This document shows positions 7,211 to 13,326 of a stretch of DNA of 15,816 bases, piece after piece. This DNA is from Actinomycetota bacterium (GTDB lineage Bacteria > Actinomycetota > Actinomycetes > Nanopelagicales > Nanopelagicaceae): positions 1 to 15,816 of the forward strand of contig WLCS01000006.1 of the NCBI GenBank assembly GCA_009705185.1, read 5' to 3'. The translations under genes were made by a program, and so were the position numbers. A model generated the notes under the pieces. It was not told the DNA's origin. It saw only the letters and a program-made list of their open reading frames with translations, and made no database searches. Positions within the stretch are counted from its first letter, which is position 1, and the number at the start of each line of letters is the position of its first letter.

Positions 7211-7224
7211 ATATTTCTCTGAAC

Positions 7225-7230
7225 TATTCT
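7225..7230 (+). promoter_or_regulatory. Possible -10 element for the purine permease
   Basis: TATTCT fits TANNNT and would start transcription near 7237, giving a leader of about 75 nt. TTGACC at 7196-7201 is too far away (23 nt) to be a normal -35 partner. Confidence 0.35.
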
Positions 7231-7233
7231 TAA

Positions 7234-7311
7234 AGCCTTCCCTCGGTCTGTGAGCCGTCACTTCACACGGGGTCGCAAACACCCCCGTTAACAAAATCAG
7301 GAAGGCTCGAC
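7234..7311 (+). promoter_or_regulatory. Structured mRNA leader of the purine permease gene with an anti-Shine-Dalgarno segment
   Basis: AGCCTTCC (7234-7241) is the exact reverse complement of GGAAGGCT (7300-7307), which includes the ribosome binding site of the permease gene. A second, shorter competitor, GAGCC (7252-7256), can pair with GGCTC (7304-7308). Between them a 6-bp GC-rich hairpin is formed by ACGGGG (7267-7272) and CCCCGT (7283-7288). The arrangement would allow the ribosome binding site to be hidden or exposed. It does not resemble the purine riboswitch core or any other riboswitch I recognise. If the start of transcription is at 7237, the first bases of the 8-mer would be missing. 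Confidence 0.4.
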
Positions 7312-8748
7312 ATGCTTGATACTTTCTTCAAAATCTCAGAACGCGGTTCAACCGTAGGACGTGAAGTCCGTGGTGGTCTCGTTACATTCTTTACGATGGC
7401 ATATATCGTCGCTCTTAACCCATTGATCATTGGTCTTGCTAAAGATGCTGATGGCAAATTTATTGGTGGCGGAGATGCACCTAACCTTGCACTTGTTGCA
7501 GCGATGACAGCTCTTATGGCTGGAATTCTTACCATTCTCATGGGAGTTGTCGGAAACTATCCACTCGCACTTGCGACCGGCCTAGGTCTTAACACCTTCG
7601 TAGCTGTTGGAATCGCCTCAAAGATGACATGGGCAGATGCAATGGGACTTGTTGTCCTTGAAGGTCTAATCATCACCGTATTGGTTCTTACCGGATTTCG
7701 TACCGCAGTGTTTAAGGCTGTACCTGCGCAACTTAAGGTCGCGATTTCAGTGGGTATCGGTCTCTTCATCGCACTTATCGGCCTCGTAGATGCAGGTTTC
7801 GTACGTCGTACCGGCACAGGTCCAGTTCCTGTAACTCTCGGCGATGGCGGAACTTTGGTTGGTTGGCCAATCATCGTTTTTGCTCTTGGTCTCTTCCTGA
7901 CTATTGGCTTGATGGTGAAGAAAGTCAAGGGCGCAATTCTTATCGGAATTGTTGTAGCAACTGCAGTTGCAGTCGCTATCGAAACTTCATTCAAAATTGG
8001 CCCAAACTTCGATGGTGCAACTGGCAAAGTGAATCCAAAAGGTTGGGGACTCAATGTTCCAGCAATGCCAGATAGCGTTGTTGCAACTCCAGACTTCGGA
8101 CTATTTGGCCAATTCAATCTCTTTGGTTCACTAGACCGCATTCCACTGATCACAGTGATTCTGCTCGTCTTTACTCTCCTCCTTTCAGATTTCTTCGACA
8201 CAGTAGGAACAGTGACAGCAATTGGTCATGAAGCTGGATTGATTGATAGAGATGGAAACATTCCTAACAACGATCGCATTCTGCTCATCGACTCTATTGC
8301 TGCAGCAGCTGGTGGAGCTGGAAGCATCTCATCTAACACTAGCTACATCGAATCAGCATCTGGTGTTGGCGAAGGCGCACGTACTGGTCTTGCATCTGTA
8401 GTCACAGGTGCTTGCTTCTTGCTCACAACGTTCCTTGCACCTCTTGTAGCAATCATTCCTTATGAGGCTGCAACTCCTGCGCTTGTAATCGTAGGTTTCC
8501 TCATGATGACGCAAATCAAGTCAATTGATTGGGATGATTACGGAATTGCAATCCCAGCGTTCCTCACAATCATCTTGATGCCATTCACCTACAACATCTC
8601 AGTTGGTATTGGTGCAGGCTTTGTAGCTCACGTAGTAATCCGTTATATCCAAGGTCGTCGCAAGGATGTTCATCCTCTGCTTCTCCTTGTTTCAGGACTA
8701 TTCATGATCTACTTCTTATCTTCACCAATCAATACTTGGGTTGGCTAA
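7312..8748 (+). CDS. NCS2 family purine nucleobase permease (AzgA/PbuG-like)
   Basis: A 478-residue polytopic inner-membrane transporter, probably a proton symporter taking up guanine, hypoxanthine or adenine. The N-terminus (FFKISERGSTVGREVRGGL then TFFTMAYIVALNP, 25-37) is diagnostic for the AzgA branch of NCS2. Other landmarks are LATGLGLNTFV (87-97), SDFFDTVGT (292-300) and the conserved loop SNTSYIESASGVGEGARTGL (341-360). The remaining sequence forms the expected series of hydrophobic helices. AGGAAGG (7299-7305) is the strongest Shine-Dalgarno in the window, 6 nt before the ATG. With a strong terminator after the stop, this looks like a well-expressed single-gene unit. The exact purine cannot be fixed from sequence. 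It complements the salvage enzyme apt. Confidence 0.94.
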   Translation: MLDTFFKISERGSTVGREVRGGLVTFFTMAYIVALNPLIIGLAKDADGKFIGGGDAPNLALVAAMTALMAGILTILMGVVGNYPLALATGLGLNTFVAVGIASKMTWADAMGLVVLEGLIITVLVLTGFRTAVFKAVPAQLKVAISVGIGLFIALIGLVDAGFVRRTGTGPVPVTLGDGGTLVGWPIIVFALGLFLTIGLMVKKVKGAILIGIVVATAVAVAIETSFKIGPNFDGATGKVNPKGWGLNVPAMPDSVVATPDFGLFGQFNLFGSLDRIPLITVILLVFTLLLSDFFDTVGTVTAIGHEAGLIDRDGNIPNNDRILLIDSIAAAAGGAGSISSNTSYIESASGVGEGARTGLASVVTGACFLLTTFLAPLVAIIPYEAATPALVIVGFLMMTQIKSIDWDDYGIAIPAFLTIILMPFTYNISVGIGAGFVAHVVIRYIQGRRKDVHPLLLLVSGLFMIYFLSSPINTWVG

Positions 8749-8767
8749 ATCTAAGTTCACACAGAAG

Positions 8768-8808
8768 AAATCAGGTCCGCATCGTTAAGGTGCGGGCCTG
8801 ATTTTTTT
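8768..8808 (+). terminator. Rho-independent terminator of the purine permease gene
   Basis: A 14-bp stem is formed by 8768-8781 and 8791-8804, with one T-G pair (8776/8796) and a 9-nt loop. A run of seven T covers 8802-8808. It lies 20 nt after the stop codon. On the other strand the stem is followed by TTTCTTCT, so it may also slow transcription arriving from ung. Confidence 0.93.
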
Positions 8809-8809
8809 C

Positions 8810-9454
8810 TCAAAGATTCCAGTTGATTGCAGAACGGCCAGTACTCAGCAGCATTTCGTTTGTACGTGAAAAAGGTTTACTGCCAAAGAAGCCACGGTAT
8901 GCACTCAGTGGACTTGGATGAACAGATTCGATCTTCAAATCAAACAGATGATTCAGTTCTTGTGCCTTTTTGCCCCACAGTATTGCAACTGGATTTCTCC
9001 TAGCGCTTTCGCGGGCGATGGCTTCGGTAATGATTTGCCATCCCAAATTTGTATGTGCCTCCGTCTGCCCAATTCGCGTTGTGAGAACTCTGTTAAGCAA
9101 AAGAACTCCTTCCGATACCCAAGCGCTGAGATTTCCGTGCGTCGGTGGTTCTACACCTATATCGTCCTGGAGCTCCTTAAAGATATTTCGTAGAGATGCT
9201 GGGATTACCTGGACACTTTCTGGAATTGAAAAAGCCAGTCCGTGAGCATTTGATTTTGTTGGATACGGGTCCTGACCAATAATTACACACCGAACTTTTT
9301 CAATATCTATTGCGAGGGATGCGAATATCAAGTCGCGTGGAGGTGCCAGATCGACGTCTTGAATCTTTGACAAGATTGAACCTATAAGTGGGCGATGTGG
9401 CTCTAGAACTGGCTCCCAGCTAGAGTGCACGTGCGAAAAATCGCGAACCGTCAT
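8810..9454 (-). CDS. ung: Uracil-DNA glycosylase (family 1)
   Basis: A 214-residue base-excision repair enzyme that removes uracil from DNA. The catalytic water-activating loop is GQDPYP (60-65, D62). The uracil pocket shows GLAFS (72-76), LLLNRVLT (118-125) and the leucine/histidine loop HPSPLSAYRGFFGS (179-192). Length agrees with bacterial Ung. The frame is open for 30 codons upstream of the chosen ATG at 9454, but MTVRDFSHVHSSWEPVLEP aligns in position with the N-terminus of mycobacterial Ung, so the shorter form is preferred. A GTG at 9430 is a possible alternative. The chosen start lies 35 bp inside the end of the ABC ATPase gene, implying one transcript with coupled translation. The stop directly follows the T-run of the permease terminator. 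Confidence 0.94.
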   Translation of the reverse strand: MTVRDFSHVHSSWEPVLEPHRPLIGSILSKIQDVDLAPPRDLIFASLAIDIEKVRCVIIGQDPYPTKSNAHGLAFSIPESVQVIPASLRNIFKELQDDIGVEPPTHGNLSAWVSEGVLLLNRVLTTRIGQTEAHTNLGWQIITEAIARESARRNPVAILWGKKAQELNHLFDLKIESVHPSPLSAYRGFFGSKPFSRTNEMLLSTGRSAINWNL

Positions 9455-10208
9455 GTGTGACTTCCATAGGCAATTCGAAAACATTTGACATGTGTTCGCT
9501 CGTAATGACATCTCTGATCGGACCGGATACTGCGGCGATTCCATCTTTAAGAATGAGAGCGTGTGTTGTTCCTGCAGGAATCTCCTCGATGTGATGGGTG
9601 ACCAAGATGGAAGCGGGTGCGTGTGGATCTGAGGCGAAGATCGAGAATCGCTTCAGTAAATCTTCACGTCCTCCAAGATCCAGACCTGCAGCAGGCTCAT
9701 CAAGTAATAATAGTTCTGGATCTGCCATAAGCGCGCGAGAAATTTGCACTCTCTTGCGTTCGCCTTCACTGAGTGTTCCGTATTCTCGATCTGCCAGATC
9801 TCGAACGCCAAAAGTAGTAAGCAGTGCTACCGCCCGGGACTCATCCCACAAATCGTAAGCTTCATTCCAGCGACCCAAAATTGCATAAGCTGCCGTGAGA
9901 ACAACATCTCTGACTCTCTCTTCATAAGGAATGTCTTCAGAGATGAGCGCACCACAGATACCAATTCTTGTTCGAAGATCCCACACATCTACTTTTCCCA
10001 TTTCCTCATCAAGAAGAAATACTTTTCCCGATGTAGGAAAGAGTCGGGTAGAAAGTAATTGCAGCATTGTTGACTTGCCAGCGCCATTAGGTCCAAGAAC
10101 TACCCAACGCTCCCCTGCACTAATCGCAAAATTTATAGGCCCCAGAATATTCCGCTGACCGCGACGAACTGTTACATCGCGGAGTTCTAAAACACGGCCT
10201 GTACTCAT
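9420..10208 (-). CDS. ABC transporter ATP-binding protein (COG1119/ModF-like)
   Basis: A 262-residue cytosolic ATPase with one nucleotide-binding domain. Walker A is GPNGAGKST (39-47), the signature is LSEGERKR (146-153), Walker B is LLLLDEP (166-172) and the H-loop histidine is H205 in VTHHIEE. Residues after about 215 form a short C-terminal extension. No permease or binding protein lies beside it in this window. Together with the family resemblance, this means it may be an orphan subunit or act away from transport; the substrate is unknown. The ATG at 10208 is chosen over an in-frame TTG at 10217 because the -10 TATCTT is 9 nt upstream and there is no Shine-Dalgarno. The gene overlaps ung at its end and diverges from serB. 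Confidence 0.9.
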   Translation of the reverse strand: MSTGRVLELRDVTVRRGQRNILGPINFAISAGERWVVLGPNGAGKSTMLQLLSTRLFPTSGKVFLLDEEMGKVDVWDLRTRIGICGALISEDIPYEERVRDVVLTAAYAILGRWNEAYDLWDESRAVALLTTFGVRDLADREYGTLSEGERKRVQISRALMADPELLLLDEPAAGLDLGGREDLLKRFSIFASDPHAPASILVTHHIEEIPAGTTHALILKDGIAAVSGPIRDVITSEHMSNVFELPMEVTHDGSRFFARAL

Positions 10209-10217
10209 AGGTGACAA

Positions 10218-10223
10218 AAGATA
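10218..10223 (-). promoter_or_regulatory. -10 element for the ABC ATPase-ung unit
   Basis: TATCTT (TANNNT) on the minus strand lies 9 nt before the ATG at 10208. Transcription would start at the start codon or within two or three bases of it. Confidence 0.4.
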
Positions 10224-10236
10224 TAGCCTTTAAGAA

Positions 10237-10276
10237 CGAATCACTTGAAAATGGTCGCCTAACTGGACGTGATTCG
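10237..10276. repeat. 8-bp inverted repeat in the serB/ABC divergent gap
   Basis: CGAATCAC (10237-10244) and GTGATTCG (10269-10276) are perfect reverse complements separated by 24 nt, so the arm centres are 32 bp apart. The right arm abuts the region just upstream of the proposed serB -10 (10280-10285). If the serB mRNA is leaderless, both arms are outside the transcript, so a protein binding site is more plausible than an RNA hairpin. Confidence 0.5.
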
Positions 10277-10279
10277 CGA

Positions 10280-10285
10280 TAATCT
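10280..10285 (+). promoter_or_regulatory. -10 element for serB (leaderless)
   Basis: TAATCT fits TANNNT and ends 7 nt before the ATG at 10293. GATAAT at 10278-10283 is an overlapping alternative register. This placement supports the ATG over the upstream GTG at 10269. Confidence 0.55.
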
Positions 10286-10292
10286 CGCCCAT

Positions 10293-11495
10293 ATGAGCGA
10301 AGAAAATAGTCAATATACGGGACTGATCCTCGTCTCAGGAATAGATAGCCCAGGTATAACCAAAACCCTCTTCGACGCACTCGCGCCATTTGCAGTCACT
10401 ATCTTGGATATTGAACAAGTAGTAATTAGAGGCAGGCTTATTCTGACTGTCTTGATTTCACTTAATCCAGATCATGCCCAGGCCATTGATGATGATTTAG
10501 AACTATGCGCGCAATCTCTCAACGTAGATATTGCCACCTCATTTTCCGAACAAGGAAGTTCAACAATTGCAGCAAAGAGTGGGCTCGTTCATCTTGTAGC
10601 GATGGCAAACCCATTAGCACCTTCTGCCATCGCAGCTATTGCGCAAGGTATTTCTAGTGGCGGTGGAAATATCGAGCGTATTCATAGAACTGCCAGTTAT
10701 CCCGTTACTGCAATTGAATTTACTATTTCAGGTGTCGATTCTGTTGAACTTCGCCGCCATCTCGCACAAGTATCTACCGATCATTCAGTTGATATCGCCG
10801 TATCTCCCGGTGGACTCATGCGATGGGCGAAAAAATTGGTCATCCTTGATGTGGATTCAACCCTTATTCAACAAGAGGTCATCGAGCTACTTGCTGCTCA
10901 CGCCGGAGTTGAAGCGGAAGTAAAAGATATTACGGCGCGCGCAATGCAGGGAGAGTTGGATTTTGCACAAAGCCTTCATGCTCGAGTAGCTCTTCTCGAA
11001 GGTCTACCTGCCTCAATTATTGATGATGTCCGCAAGGAGATAACTCTGACACCAGGAGCCAAAACTCTCATCGAAACTCTTCACAAGTTGGGTCACGTCG
11101 TTGCCATAGTTTCCGGTGGCTTCTTAGAAGTTATTGAACCGATTATTAAAGATCTTGGCATCTCGCACTATCGGGCAAACGCACTCGAAGTTCAGGCAGG
11201 AAAGCTTTCTGGTCGTGTATCTGGCCCAGTCATCGATCGCGAAGCTAAAGCACAGGCGCTAAAAGATTTCGCAGCTATCGAAGGAATTGATTTAGCTCAG
11301 ACAATTGCAATTGGTGATGGAGCAAATGATTTAGACATGATCGCTATTGCGGGAATGGGAATCGCTTTCAATGCAAAACCAGCCGTTAAGGCTGCAGCAG
11401 ATAGCTCTGTCTCGGCTCCATATTTGGACTCTGTTTTGTATTTACTTGGAATCTCTCGTGAAGATGTGGAAAGTGCTGGAGCTCAACGTAAATAA
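10293..11495 (+). CDS. serB: Phosphoserine phosphatase with tandem ACT domains (SerB2-type)
   Basis: A 400-residue cytosolic enzyme for the last step of serine synthesis, hydrolysing O-phosphoserine. Two ACT-like regulatory domains fill about residues 1-90 and 95-175 (VSGIDSPGITKTLFDAL; later ASYPVTAIEF). The HAD phosphatase domain follows: motif I DVDST (186-190), motif II VSGG (273-276), motif III K319 and motif IV GDGANDLDM (341-349). The layout and many residues follow mycobacterial SerB2, whose ACT domains bind amino acids for feedback control. The ATG at 10293 is preferred to the GTG at 10269 because a -10 sits 7 nt upstream and homologues begin at the ACT domain. The gene converges on hisG with no base between the two stop codons. 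Confidence 0.95.
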   Translation: MSEENSQYTGLILVSGIDSPGITKTLFDALAPFAVTILDIEQVVIRGRLILTVLISLNPDHAQAIDDDLELCAQSLNVDIATSFSEQGSSTIAAKSGLVHLVAMANPLAPSAIAAIAQGISSGGGNIERIHRTASYPVTAIEFTISGVDSVELRRHLAQVSTDHSVDIAVSPGGLMRWAKKLVILDVDSTLIQQEVIELLAAHAGVEAEVKDITARAMQGELDFAQSLHARVALLEGLPASIIDDVRKEITLTPGAKTLIETLHKLGHVVAIVSGGFLEVIEPIIKDLGISHYRANALEVQAGKLSGRVSGPVIDREAKAQALKDFAAIEGIDLAQTIAIGDGANDLDMIAIAGMGIAFNAKPAVKAAADSSVSAPYLDSVLYLLGISREDVESAGAQRK

Positions 11496-11498
11496 TTA
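11493..11498. other. Abutting stop codons of serB and hisG
   Basis: TAATTA is a 6-bp palindrome. The serB TAA is 11493-11495 on the plus strand and the hisG TAA is the complement of 11496-11498. No terminator is visible for either gene. Confidence 0.85.
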
Positions 11499-12341
11499 AA
11501 GTCGGCAGGCGTGAATATCGGTGACGAGAATTCCTCTCGCCCCTAGCGCCCAGAGTTCATCCATCAATCGATTGGTATCTTTTCGTAAAACCATCGCACG
11601 GACTGCAACCCAATCTTGCTTTTGAAGTGGCGAGATTGTTGGAGACTCTAATCCTGGAGTGATTGCGCAGGCCTGATCTACACGATCCTTCGGGATGTCA
11701 TAATCCAACAAGACATATTGACGAGCAGTCACCACTCCTTGTAAACGCCTCATCAAGATTTCAAGTTCGTTTACCAACTCTGTCTTTGCACCTTTAATCA
11801 AGACGGCTTCGGAGGTCAAAATTGGATCTCCGAAAACTTCAAGGCCTGCTTGTCGTAACGTGTTTCCGGTACTTACAACATCGGCGATCACATCAGCTAC
11901 CCCGAGACGAACGCTACTTTCGACAGCTCCGTCGAGTCGAACAACATCAGCTGAAAGTTTTGCGGTCGTAAGAAATGATTGAACTAACCCAGGATAGGCA
12001 GTTGCAATTCTTTTGCCGTTGATTGAGGAAATACCTAGGCCACTTCCAACTGGACCTGCAAAACGAAAAGTAGATGTTCCAAAATCTAGCGAAAGGATCT
12101 CCACCGCATTCGCTCCAGAATCAATCAGGAGATCTCGTCCCGTGATTCCTGCTTCAAGTTCGCCCGAGCCAACATAGATAGCGATATCTCGCGGGCGAAG
12201 ATAATAGAACTCGACACCATTAGCTGGATCAATGAGTACCAAATCCCTGGAATCAGTACGCTGGCGATAACCTGCTTCTTTAAGAATTTCAATGGATGAA
12301 TCCGCCAAAGAACCCTTATTGGGAACTGCAATTCTTAACAT
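11496..12341 (-). CDS. hisG: ATP phosphoribosyltransferase, long form
   Basis: A 281-residue cytosolic enzyme for the first, feedback-controlled step of histidine synthesis, joining ATP and PRPP. The N-terminus MLRIAVPNKGSLADSS and the PRPP loop in DVVSTGNTLRQAGL (154-167) are diagnostic. Length and a C-terminal domain of about 75 residues after the catalytic part (ending RGILVTDIHACRL) place it in the long, HisZ-independent class, with histidine sensing by the C-terminal domain. It follows hisE after 9 bp. The hisE stop (TAG) overlaps a GGGAG ribosome binding site 6 nt before this ATG, so the pair is an operon. The frame converges on serB. Confidence 0.96.
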   Translation of the reverse strand: MLRIAVPNKGSLADSSIEILKEAGYRQRTDSRDLVLIDPANGVEFYYLRPRDIAIYVGSGELEAGITGRDLLIDSGANAVEILSLDFGTSTFRFAGPVGSGLGISSINGKRIATAYPGLVQSFLTTAKLSADVVRLDGAVESSVRLGVADVIADVVSTGNTLRQAGLEVFGDPILTSEAVLIKGAKTELVNELEILMRRLQGVVTARQYVLLDYDIPKDRVDQACAITPGLESPTISPLQKQDWVAVRAMVLRKDTNRLMDELWALGARGILVTDIHACRL

Positions 12342-12350
12342 AAATTCTCC

Positions 12351-12614
12351 CTAAAGGTACTTGTAAATATCGTCTGGAGTAATTCCACGCGCCAACATCA
12401 TTGTCTGCACGTGGTAAATCAGCTGACTTATTTCTTCTGCAAGCTCGTCATCTGATTGATGTTCAGCTGCCAGCCAGACTTCCCCAGCCTCTTCAAGGAT
12501 TTTCTTGCCGATTTGATGAACTCCGGACTGCACTGCAGCAACTGTCGCAGATTGTGAATCATGAGTAGCAACTTTGCGTGAAAGCTCCAACCAAAGATCA
12601 TCAAATGATTTCAT
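12351..12614 (-). CDS. hisE: Phosphoribosyl-ATP pyrophosphatase
   Basis: An 87-residue all-helical MazG-like enzyme for the second step of histidine synthesis, cutting PR-ATP to PR-AMP and pyrophosphate. [20 protein letters not shown] spans 31-50, with metal-binding E41, E42 and E45. [11 protein letters not shown] (60-70) supplies the second acidic group. Length and sequence agree with stand-alone actinobacterial HisE rather than the HisIE fusion. hisI is not in the window. The ATG at 12614 has no Shine-Dalgarno but a TAAACT -10 lies 7 nt upstream, so the hisE-hisG transcript is probably leaderless and independent of the rpe operon upstream. Confidence 0.95.
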   Translation of the reverse strand: MKSFDDLWLELSRKVATHDSQSATVAAVQSGVHQIGKKILEEAGEVWLAAEHQSDDELAEEISQLIYHVQTMMLARGITPDDIYKYL

Positions 12615-12621
12615 AGTGCAG

Positions 12622-12627
12622 AGTTTA
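12622..12627 (-). promoter_or_regulatory. -10 element for hisE-hisG (leaderless)
   Basis: TAAACT (TANNNT) on the minus strand, with a 7-nt spacer to the ATG at 12614. It sits in the 42-bp gap after rpe, which has no convincing terminator. Confidence 0.5.
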
Positions 12628-12656
12628 CTAGAGACGACATTGGCCGGGCTCCGGAA

Positions 12657-13316
12657 TTAATGCGAAGAGGCTAGGGCTCGCAACTTCTCGACCATGAGAG
12701 CTGGTTCAGGAGAGTTAAAAACCGCGCTTCCTGCAACAAATGTATCAGCGCCAGCTTCTCTGGCTATTTCGATGGTTTCTAGTGATATTCCGCCATCGAC
12801 TTGGATCCAAATTGGTCGATCACCAATCAGGTGCTTCGTCATAGAGACTTTTTTCATCATATCGGTCATAAATTTCTGACCGCCGAAACCCGGTTCAACC
12901 GTCATAATCAGAACCATATCTACCAAATCTAGAAACTCGGAATACTCTTCAATCTGAGTACCCGGCTTAAGAGCAATACTGGCTCGCGCACCCAATTGCT
13001 TTACAGACCTAATTGTTTTGGAAATATTCTGGGCTGCCTCGACATGAAATGTCACACTGGATGAGCCTGCCTCGGCGTACTGAATCGCGATTTCATCAAC
13101 GTTTGCAACCATGAGATGCGAATCAACTGGAATCGGAGACTGAGAAATAATCTCTGATGCTTTCTGGAAATCAAAAGTGAAATTTGGAACAAAAACATTG
13201 TCCATGATATCTAAATGCAGCAAATCACTGACGGGAGAAATCTTTTCGATCTCCTCTTGCAAACGAGAAAAATCAGCGTTGAGAATGCTGGGAGTAATCC
13301 GAATTTCAGAACTCAT
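12657..13316 (-). CDS. rpe: Ribulose-phosphate 3-epimerase
   Basis: A 219-residue TIM-barrel enzyme of the pentose phosphate pathway, interconverting ribulose 5-phosphate and xylulose 5-phosphate. Key residues are visible: S10 in TPSILNADF, H34 and D36 in HLDIMDN, H67 in DSHLMV and D174 in QVDGGIS. The phosphate-binding MTVEPGFGGQ is at 138-147 and AGSAVF at 195-200. The frame is open for 44 codons upstream, but those overlap rsmB in another frame and look unlike Rpe. The ATG at 13316 gives the family's normal N-terminus and lies 10 nt after the rsmB stop. It is the last gene of def-fmt-rsmB-rpe, an order common in actinobacteria. Confidence 0.96.
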   Translation of the reverse strand: MSSEIRITPSILNADFSRLQEEIEKISPVSDLLHLDIMDNVFVPNFTFDFQKASEIISQSPIPVDSHLMVANVDEIAIQYAEAGSSSVTFHVEAAQNISKTIRSVKQLGARASIALKPGTQIEEYSEFLDLVDMVLIMTVEPGFGGQKFMTDMMKKVSMTKHLIGDRPIWIQVDGGISLETIEIAREAGADTFVAGSAVFNSPEPALMVEKLRALASSH

Positions 13317-13326
13317 AGATATCAGG

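Noticed and set aside
7211..7311. Purine riboswitch upstream of the purine permease
   Set aside because: The conserved core of purine riboswitches (the three-way junction and loop-loop bases) is not present; only the simple pairings described in the findings are seen.
7557..8201. Long open frame (214 codons) on the minus strand inside the purine permease gene
   Set aside because: It mirrors the codon pattern of the permease. The translation is rich in Pro, Thr, Arg and Ser with no recognisable domain, and there is no ribosome binding site or promoter.
9455..9544. N-terminal extension of ung (30 extra codons)
   Set aside because: It lies inside the ABC ATPase gene in another frame; the ATG at 9454 gives the N-terminus expected for actinobacterial Ung.
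12628..12656. Terminator between rpe and hisE
   Set aside because: A short CCGG-AGC-CCGG-like GC hairpin is possible on the minus strand but no T-run follows it.
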